From Bacteroidales bacterium (lineage in GTDB: Bacteria > Bacteroidota > Bacteroidia > Bacteroidales > F082), in the NCBI GenBank assembly GCA_024689285.1, contig JAILDR010000204.1, positions 1 to 5,870 of the forward strand: a stretch of DNA of 5,870 nt, in the 5' to 3' direction. Below, piece by piece: positions 1 to 4,271 of this stretch (position 1 is the stretch's first letter; every line of letters begins with the position of its first letter). A model generated the notes under the pieces. The model saw only the letters and a list, made by a program, of their open reading frames with translations. It was not told the DNA's origin and ran no database searches. A program made the position numbers and the translations under genes.

Positions 1-545
1 CCTTCGATGAACTGCTCCAACACAAACATTTCGCTCCGTACAACGGTGTCGGGGAATACGGCACACTGCTTGGCGAAGTTGTGGTCGATGTCGTCCAAGG
101 CAGACTGCCATTCAGCTTTGCTGCGGACGATGTAAACGCCCACGCTGAGGAAGCCCACAGACGGCTTCAGCACGAGGGGAAGGGGCAACTCGTTAGGATT
201 GAGGCTGCGCAAGGCTTTCATCTCTACCTCTTTATAATAGAAATCGGGATAGATCTGCTGACAGATACGTCTAAAAGCGGCCTTGTCTTTCAGTATTTTG
301 ACTTTCTTTACCAACTCCGAATGGGGCATTTGGGCATAAAGCCACACTAAGGCGTTTTCAGAGACGGCATAGAGCTGTCCTTTCTGTTGGTATTGCTCAA
401 CGAACTGCTTGTCGTCAAGCAGGTTGAGGCTGTGGCCTTCTTTGGTGAGTTGTGCCGCCATCTCATTGTGCAGCACAGGTATTTGTTTGTCTTCAAGATA
501 AGCCACCAAAGGGGCTGAAACATAAGGTTTTTCGAGGATAATCAT
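1..545 (-). CDS. ATP-grasp domain protein, N-terminal part (3' end outside window)
   Basis: The gene starts with ATG at 545-543 and stays open to the window edge: 181 full codons plus two bases of a Gly codon. It begins MIILEKPYVSAPLVAYL, which suits the small N-terminal domain that precedes an ATP-grasp fold. Residues 84-103 (ILKDKAAFRRICQQIYPDF) resemble the 'K-D-K-x-x-F-R' entry to the ATP-binding domain. Residues 121-140 (PLPLVLKPSVGFLSVGVYIV) match the strand carrying the ATP-binding lysine (K127) and the following glycine-rich loop. Residues 174-182 (FVLEQFIEG) match the adenine hinge. Such enzymes ligate a carboxylate to an amine or thiol through an acylphosphate, normally in the cytosol. 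The catalytic C-terminal half and any substrate clue are missing, so the substrate is unknown. The start lies 2 bp beyond the stop of the upstream receptor gene, with no Shine-Dalgarno, which suggests co-transcription and perhaps translational coupling. The ATP-grasp fold call is good; anything finer would be a guess. Confidence 0.82.
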   Translation of the reverse strand, partial: MIILEKPYVSAPLVAYLEDKQIPVLHNEMAAQLTKEGHSLNLLDDKQFVEQYQQKGQLYAVSENALVWLYAQMPHSELVKKVKILKDKAAFRRICQQIYPDFYYKEVEMKALRSLNPNELPLPLVLKPSVGFLSVGVYIVRSKAEWQSALDDIDHNFAKQCAVFPDTVVRSEMFVLEQFIE

Positions 546-547
546 GG

Positions 548-2917
548 TTAGAATGAAAAGGTAAGGCCGAGAGCCGGCATGACAGGCAATTGATAGACAT
601 TTTCACCTGTAATCATATTGACGTAGAAAATGTTTTTGCGGTTGTAAACGTTGGTGATGCTAAGGTCGACTTCAAGGTTGACATTCTCGCTGAAGAAGAA
701 CTTGCGTTTGACGTCAAGGTCTAAGCGGTGGTAGGTGGGCAGACGACCCGCGTTGAGGTCGCTGTAAAGCACTCCGATTTCACCGTTGGTGGTGGTGTAG
801 TCAAAGTTGATGCCATCAGCAAACGAGAAGTACTCGTAATAGCCTTGAATCTGAGTGAAGGGGAATCCGCTGCCGAAGTTCCAGCGTCCGCTGAACTCCC
901 ATTGGCGTTTGGCACCGGCTGTGTAGGTCACGATGAGGTTGACGTTATGGCGGCGGTCGAAATGGGGCGCGTATTGCGTCAGGACGGCCTCGTCTTCAAT
1001 GACCTTCTCGTAATTTCTGTTCACATAGCCAAGGGCATAGACGGCCCAAATGTACCAGTGTTTGTCTTCATATTTCAGCGAGATGTCGGCACCGTATGCA
1101 TCGCCTGTCTCCACCGTGAAGTCTTTCTTCAACAGGTCGGGGATGTCGGCATTGCCGGGCGAGTCTGTGTAAATCTTATTGCGGTTGATGTTGGTCAGCT
1201 GATTGAAGTTCTTCCAATAGCCTTCCACGTTCACGGTCATATTGTCCAAGATGTCGAATTCCGCACCGAGAATGGCGTGATAAGCCTTTTGCAGATAGCT
1301 TTTGACTTCTCTGCCGTTGAAGGTCTGGGGCAGGTTGTCGATGCCTGAGAGGAAACCGTAGAACAGGTTGACCACGTCGCGGTCGCTGGTGGCTGCAACG
1401 AAGTTCTGCGAATACTTGCCTCCTGCGGCTTTGAGCCTGATGCGGTCGTTGATGTTGTATTTCATGGCCAATCGCGGTTCAAGGGAAGCGTCGGGCAGCG
1501 AAGGATACCATTGCAAACGCAGGCTGGGCTCCAGCAGGAAGTTGCCCAAGACGGCTTTGTATTTTGCGTAAACGCCAATTTCGGTGGAGTTTACCTTCTG
1601 TGAAATGCGGCTGCCGCCATAAACGCTGTAGGTGGTATAATCGGTGGTGTAGCCCAACATCTCAATGCCGTATTTCAAGGTGTGCTTGCCCATAAACTGG
1701 CTGAAGTCGAAGCTGGCGTTGAAGCCGTTGATGGTGCTGAAACGCTCGGGGCTGTTCTGCTCAATCATGTTGGAAGTGTAGCTCGAATAGGCTACATTAC
1801 CTTCAATCATCACCGGAGCCTTGCCCGGGATAACGAGGAAGTTGGTGCCGCCTCCGAATGACTTCCAGCCGAAATTGGCGAGCGACATATAGTTGTTTAC
1901 GTGGTCGTCGAAATAGAATCCGAAAACGTTTACTTTACTGCCGTTGGGAGCGTTGAGAGACACTTTGCCGTAGATGTCGCGGAAGTTGAAAGGCAATTCG
2001 TATGAGCGTCCGTCGTTTAAGATGGCGTCATACATGGGCTTGTAAATGGCTTTGCTGGTTTGTTCAAGATAGGAATTCTTGGCCGACAAAATGAACGAAG
2101 CGGTAGCGTCTTCGGGCTTTTTAGCCTTCTTGATAGGGCCTTCCAACATGACCTTGGCACCGAACACGCTGGCCCCGACTTTTCCGGAGATGCGTTTCTT
2201 GTTTCCGTCGCGGGTTGAGATGTCCATGATGGAAGAGATACGTCCGCTGTATTCAGCACCGAAACCGCCAGTGTAGATGTCAGCGTTGCGGATGATGTCG
2301 GTGTCGAACACTGAGAAGAGACCAATGGAGTGGAAGGGGTTGTAGACCACCATACCGTCGAGCAGCACTTTGTTTTGGATGGGGGAACCGCCACGGATGT
2401 AGAGTTGGCCGCCTTGGTCACCGGTGAAGATGACACCGGGAACCACTTGCAAATACTGCGCAAAGTCGGCCTGACCGCCCACGCTGGGAATCTTGGTGAT
2501 GGTCTTGGGCGTGACGCTGATGACCGAGGTCTTGGTCTCGGTGCGGGCCTCAATCTTGTCGGCAGTGATGGTCACCGACTCTAGTTTCTGGCTGGTTTCC
2601 TTGAGAAAATATTTGCGGTTGACGACCTGCTTTTTGGAAAGGCTGATGGTTTCGGAGATGGTATCGTAACCCACGCAGGTAATCAAGAGTGTGTAAGTTC
2701 CGTCAGGGATACGGGTGATGTTGAAGAATCCGTTCTCGCTGGTTGACCCTCCGTAGGTCGTGCCTTTCAAATAGACGTTGGTGAACATCATCGGTTCGCC
2801 CGTCGACTCTTCATAAACAAAGCCCTTGATGCTGTTTTCTTGGGCTATGGCTCCTATGGCGGATAATACGAGGAATGAAATGGTAAAAAATGCTTTTGAA
2901 AGTAAACTTCTATTCAT
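548..2917 (-). CDS. TonB-dependent outer-membrane receptor with carboxypeptidase-regulatory-like domain
   Basis: This 789-residue outer-membrane transporter is energised by TonB/ExbBD. A signal peptide covers about residues 1-25 (hydrophobic core, likely cut after AIA before QEN). Residues 28-108 form a CarboxypepD-regulatory-like beta-sandwich (IKGFVYEESTGEPMMFTNVY... through KGTTYGGSTSENGFF and GYDTISE), typical of Bacteroidota receptors. A TonB-box-like stretch follows at 112-120 (LESVTITAD). The plug spans about 125-238, with QYLQVVPGV (154-162), LYIRGGSP (172-179), LLDGMVVYNPFHSIGLFSVF (185-204) and GGFGAEYSGRISSIMDI (217-233). The remainder is alternating beta strands of a 22-strand barrel, ending in a C-terminal Phe (LTFSF). 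It is shorter than SusC-type glycan receptors (usually about 1000 residues) and no SusD partner is adjacent, so I do not call it a polysaccharide-utilisation SusC. The ligand is unknown. The start gives a correct signal peptide. It is followed immediately by the ATP-grasp gene. Confidence 0.95.
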   Translation of the reverse strand: MNRSLLSKAFFTISFLVLSAIGAIAQENSIKGFVYEESTGEPMMFTNVYLKGTTYGGSTSENGFFNITRIPDGTYTLLITCVGYDTISETISLSKKQVVNRKYFLKETSQKLESVTITADKIEARTETKTSVISVTPKTITKIPSVGGQADFAQYLQVVPGVIFTGDQGGQLYIRGGSPIQNKVLLDGMVVYNPFHSIGLFSVFDTDIIRNADIYTGGFGAEYSGRISSIMDISTRDGNKKRISGKVGASVFGAKVMLEGPIKKAKKPEDATASFILSAKNSYLEQTSKAIYKPMYDAILNDGRSYELPFNFRDIYGKVSLNAPNGSKVNVFGFYFDDHVNNYMSLANFGWKSFGGGTNFLVIPGKAPVMIEGNVAYSSYTSNMIEQNSPERFSTINGFNASFDFSQFMGKHTLKYGIEMLGYTTDYTTYSVYGGSRISQKVNSTEIGVYAKYKAVLGNFLLEPSLRLQWYPSLPDASLEPRLAMKYNINDRIRLKAAGGKYSQNFVAATSDRDVVNLFYGFLSGIDNLPQTFNGREVKSYLQKAYHAILGAEFDILDNMTVNVEGYWKNFNQLTNINRNKIYTDSPGNADIPDLLKKDFTVETGDAYGADISLKYEDKHWYIWAVYALGYVNRNYEKVIEDEAVLTQYAPHFDRRHNVNLIVTYTAGAKRQWEFSGRWNFGSGFPFTQIQGYYEYFSFADGINFDYTTTNGEIGVLYSDLNAGRLPTYHRLDLDVKRKFFFSENVNLEVDLSITNVYNRKNIFYVNMITGENVYQLPVMPALGLTFSF

Positions 2918-2928
2918 TGTAGTGGATT

Positions 2929-2970
2929 ATTATCGAATTAAGCATGCAAAGAAAAGAAAAATTATCGAAT
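2929..2970. promoter_or_regulatory. paired ATTATCGAAT direct repeats in the divergent spacer (possible operator)
   Basis: The 10-mer ATTATCGAAT occurs at 2929-2938 and again at 2961-2970, with starts 32 bp apart, about three helical turns. The distal copy extends to a perfect inverted repeat, ATTAT-CGA-ATAAT (2961-2973). The proximal copy is only a partial palindrome. Both lie in the 119-bp spacer between the divergent starts at 2917 (receptor) and 3037 (TerB-like protein). Equal sequence on the same DNA face suits a dimeric regulator. This is inferred from position and spacing only, and the AT-rich background makes chance possible. A related 9-mer, TTATCGAAT, also occurs at 3810-3818, overlapping the stop codon of another gene. 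Confidence 0.35.
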
Positions 2971-2990
2971 AATGGCCGGTTTTTCTGAAA
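2957..2990 (-). promoter_or_regulatory. weak candidate Bacteroidota promoter for the receptor gene
   Basis: On the minus strand, TAATTTTT (2964-2957) differs by one base from the Bacteroidota -7 consensus TAnnTTTG. A TTTC (2990-2987), one base off the -33 TTTG, lies 22 bases upstream of it. This would give a leader of roughly 30-35 nt before the ATG at 2917. The -7 candidate overlaps the distal ATTATCGAAT copy, which would suit repression or activation there. In such AT-rich DNA a two-mismatch match is weak evidence. Confidence 0.2.
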
Positions 2991-3036
2991 AAAAACGTTT
3001 CTTTGCCGCATAAAAAGGCATAAAAATACAAACGTT

Positions 3037-3375
3037 ATGGAAGAGATGTTTACCGATGAGGAAAAGACAGCTATTGCCAGTGTGCTTTACAACTTGGTAA
3101 ATGCTGATTTCCAGAATCTTAAAGAAGAGAAGGAATGCTTGGCGCTTTGCCTGAAAGAATTGGATTTCAAAGCTGCGGATTTTGTTCCGGTTCCAAGAAA
3201 TGAGTTGCCTAAACAGTCTTATGAGACCTTGAAACACATGACGAAGGAAAAGAAAATCGCCTTTTCGCGCATGATGACACAAGTCTCGCGCGCTGACGCT
3301 GATTTCGGGCCCCGCGAACAAAAGTTCGTGAAGGAGATTTTGGAAATGTGTGATGTGCCGTTTGTGCATCGGTGA
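3037..3375 (+). CDS. small TerB-like (tellurite-resistance-B-fold) protein
   Basis: The product is 112 residues, cytoplasmic (no signal peptide or membrane segment), acidic at the N-terminus and mostly helical. Two segments share an A-D-x6-E core: V21-N-A-D24-F-Q-N-L-K-E-E31 and S84-R-A-D87-A-D-F-G-P-R-E94. Each is followed by a helix of similar length ending in L-D-F or C-D-V. That spacing is the acidic signature of TerB-like helical domains, found in tellurite-resistance TerB and the N-terminus of the co-chaperone DjlA, where the acidic residues are thought to bind metal. The usual Gly after the Asp (A-D-G) is absent in both copies. The spacing between the copies and the Pro-rich middle (PVPRNELPK) fit one compact domain with an internal repeat. 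The ATG is preceded by an A-rich leader without a Shine-Dalgarno. The gene stands alone and divergent from the receptor. Its biochemical role is unknown; the family call is moderate because it rests on motif spacing alone. Confidence 0.72.
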   Translation: MEEMFTDEEKTAIASVLYNLVNADFQNLKEEKECLALCLKELDFKAADFVPVPRNELPKQSYETLKHMTKEKKIAFSRMMTQVSRADADFGPREQKFVKEILEMCDVPFVHR

Positions 3376-3413
3376 AAGGTGTGTTTTGTTAAAAATCCAG
3401 CCTTATCCTTGCA

Positions 3414-3465
3414 TCGGAGTTAAGTCGGACTTATATCGGACTTATATCGGACTTATATCGGACTT
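3414..3465. repeat. 11-bp tandem repeat, unit TCGGACTTATA
   Basis: Three perfect units lie at 3425-3435, 3436-3446 and 3447-3457. A partial unit, TCGGACTT, follows at 3458-3465, and a degenerate unit precedes at 3414-3424 (TCGGAGTTAAG, 8 of 11 identical). The junction of the degenerate and first perfect units creates a perfect dyad, TAAGTC-G-GACTTA (3421-3433). The last partial unit pairs with GTCCGA at 3474-3479 to form a 6-bp stem with a 10-nt loop. Since every perfect unit carries TCGGAC, alternative slipped pairings are possible. The period of 11 is not a multiple of three, which argues against coding, and is close to one DNA helical turn. Confidence 0.95.
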
Positions 3466-3507
3466 GGAAATTTGTCCGAAATGTTAAATTCTGGTCTTTT
3501 TTGGTGC

Positions 3508-3537
3508 CAAAGTGGTCAAGGTCAAAGTGGTCAAAGT
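3508..3537. repeat. 15-bp tandem duplication, unit CAAAGTGGTCAARGT
   Basis: Two adjacent 15-bp copies (3508-3522 and 3523-3537) differ at one base (CAAGGT against CAAAGT). Inverted relatives of the GGTCAAA core occur just downstream as TTTGACC (3563-3569) and CTTTGAC (3577-3583), so the locus mixes direct and inverted copies of one small motif. Confidence 0.85.
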
Positions 3538-3575
3538 CATGTTTTGGGGCTTGAAAAACGAGTTTGACCAGTTTG
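3523..3575. repeat. long imperfect inverted repeat (hairpin potential)
   Basis: Positions 3523-3540 pair with 3558-3575 at about 15 of 18 positions. The two clearest mismatches are G opposite G (3527/3571 and 3536/3562), and a further mismatch is at 3539/3559. The second copy of the 15-bp repeat forms the left arm. The intervening 17 bases carry their own TTTT/AAAA complementarity. There is no T-run directly after either arm, so it does not look like a standard terminator. It could be RNA structure in a 3' untranslated region or a relic of a palindromic element. Confidence 0.6.
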
Positions 3576-3677
3576 GCTTTGACAGGGATGACCGCGTTGC
3601 AGGGTTGCAGTTCGAAAGGGGGCGTTGCGTGATTTTTCGGCAAAGTTAGCGAGGGTTTAGAAAAGTCGTTATCCTAA

Positions 3678-3702
3678 CGGGCCTGTGCCCGCGATGAGAG
3701 GG
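3678..3702. repeat. GC-rich palindromic element related to the one at 4586-4614
   Basis: CGGGC (3678-3682), a 4-base loop and GCCCG (3687-3691) form a small hairpin, followed by CGATGAGAGGG. Aligned without gaps, 19 of 25 bases match the element at 4590-4614, including the shared GCCCGC-N-ATGAG right side. This suggests a dispersed short palindromic repeat with a decayed left arm here. Similarity is by eye and the element is short, so chance is not excluded. Confidence 0.45.
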
Positions 3703-3710
3703 TGAAAAAC

Positions 3711-3746
3711 AGCTCCCCGCAGGAAGTCATCTTTCTGCGGGGAGCT
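3711..3746. terminator. strong bidirectional intrinsic terminator
   Basis: AGCTCCCCGCAG (3711-3722) pairs perfectly with CTGCGGGGAGCT (3735-3746). The stem extends three more pairs inward (to 3725/3732, one of them G-T), leaving a 6-base loop. On the minus strand the stem is followed by GTTTTTC, a good U-tract for the 138-aa gene and its upstream partner, 71 bp after the stop at 3818. On the plus strand it is followed by TTGGTTTTG, a weaker U-tract that could end transcripts from the TerB-like gene. Its position between convergent genes fits a shared terminator. Confidence 0.9.
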
Positions 3747-3817
3747 TTGGTTTTGTAGCCTTTGGGGCTTGTGAATTACTTGATGTTCGGCCTCTCCTTT
3801 TTTTTATTGTTATCGAA

Positions 3818-4234
3818 TCACGATTTTCTGCGTTTTTTGGCCACGAGATAGGCTCCGCCCATACCCAGTAGCACGACCACGCCACCACCCAAGGGGGCAT
3901 CCGAGTCACCTTCTAAGCCATGGTTGATAGGCAAGATGAGGCCGAAGTTGTTGCGGAAGCCGGACCCCACACCCGTATTCATGCTCTTGCCGCGACCGAA
4001 CATGCCACCTTCCCCATAGTTGATATTGCTATTGGAGGATTCGAATATGTCGTTCCAGTTCGTTCCGAAGATTTCCGTGTCTTCAAACAATCCGACGTTG
4101 GCTTCTTCTTGTTCTTCTTCGTCGAAGTTGAAGAGGTGGAAGAGGTTCCAGCCCGAGTCATAAGAGTTCCATTCTGCGAAGGCACCGATCGTCATACCGA
4201 AAAGAATTGTTACTGTCAAAAATAGTTTCTTCAT
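3818..4234 (-). CDS. small secreted protein with PLGGG / membrane segment / basic C-terminal tail
   Basis: The product has 138 residues. A signal peptide covers about 1-20 (MKK, hydrophobic core, cleavage after AFA before EW). The mature part is low in complexity: aromatic and acidic at 21-65 (LFHLFNFDEEEQEEA), then Gly/Asn/Ser-rich. The C-terminus has three parts: a D112-A-P-L-G-G-G118 motif, a hydrophobic segment at about 118-132 (VVVLLGMGGAYLV) and the basic cluster KKRRK (133-137). This arrangement resembles C-terminal sorting tails (PEP-CTERM, PID-CTERM and similar), and comparable short tails are common in small Bacteroidota proteins. Whether it is processed by a sortase-like protease or simply anchors the protein is not known from the sequence. 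It follows the T9SS protein gene by 37 bp with an A/C-rich, AACAAAC-like leader and no Shine-Dalgarno. It is probably co-transcribed with that gene and terminated at 3746-3711. Function unknown. Confidence 0.85.
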   Translation of the reverse strand: MKKLFLTVTILFGMTIGAFAEWNSYDSGWNLFHLFNFDEEEQEEANVGLFEDTEIFGTNWNDIFESSNSNINYGEGGMFGRGKSMNTGVGSGFRNNFGLILPINHGLEGDSDAPLGGGVVVLLGMGGAYLVAKKRRKS

Positions 4235-4271
4235 TTTATTGTGTTGTTTGTTTTGTTTGTTTTCCGTTTCC

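Larger units (their letters stand above)
3376..3817. other. 442-bp non-coding convergent spacer rich in short repeats
   Basis: This region lies between a plus-strand gene ending at 3375 and a minus-strand gene ending at 3818. I find no convincing coding sequence. In order it holds an 11-bp tandem repeat (3414-3465), a 6-bp-stem hairpin (3458-3479), a 15-bp tandem duplication (3508-3537) that forms one arm of a long imperfect hairpin (3523-3575), an 8-bp tandem duplication of GTTGCAG(G/T) (3596-3611), a GC-rich palindrome (3678-3691) and a bidirectional terminator (3711-3746). It ends with a run of eight T at 3798-3805. A plus-strand transcript from the TerB-like gene would include most of this in a long 3' untranslated region. 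Confidence 0.75.

Noticed and set aside
81..350. 89-residue plus-strand open frame at the start of the window
   Set aside because: It is antisense to the ATP-grasp gene, whose frame is uninterrupted from 545 to the edge and carries recognisable ATP-binding motifs.
728..1348. 206-residue plus-strand open frame inside the receptor gene
   Set aside because: It lies wholly antisense to an unmistakable TonB-dependent receptor barrel and shows no domain. GC-biased third positions explain the open frame.
2998..3036. Promoter for the TerB-like gene (TTTCTTTG at 2998-3005 resembling TAnnTTTG)
   Set aside because: There is no suitable -33 TTTG at the right distance upstream, so the match is not distinguishable from AT-rich background.
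2962..3369. 135-residue minus-strand open frame antisense to the TerB-like gene
   Set aside because: Its sequence is an implausible mix of His/Phe/Leu without a motif. The plus frame has the two A-D-x6-E motifs, an amphipathic helical pattern and an A-rich leader, so the plus strand is the coding one.
3414..3465. CRISPR array
   Set aside because: The units are 11 bp and directly abutting with no spacers, and no cas gene is present.
3431..3643. 70-residue minus-strand open frame (MPKNHATPPFELQPC...) in the convergent spacer
   Set aside because: It runs through the 15-bp repeats, giving HDFDHFDLDHFG, and stops inside the 11-bp array. It has no leader-like upstream sequence, no domain, and its composition is dictated by the repeats. 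It may be predicted as a gene in other genomes if the spacer is a dispersed element, but I see no coding evidence.
3791..3809. Run of eight T at 3798-3805 considered as an intrinsic terminator for the plus strand
   Set aside because: No stable stem lies directly upstream of it. The strong hairpin at 3711-3746 ends about 50 bp earlier and has its own adjacent U-tracts.
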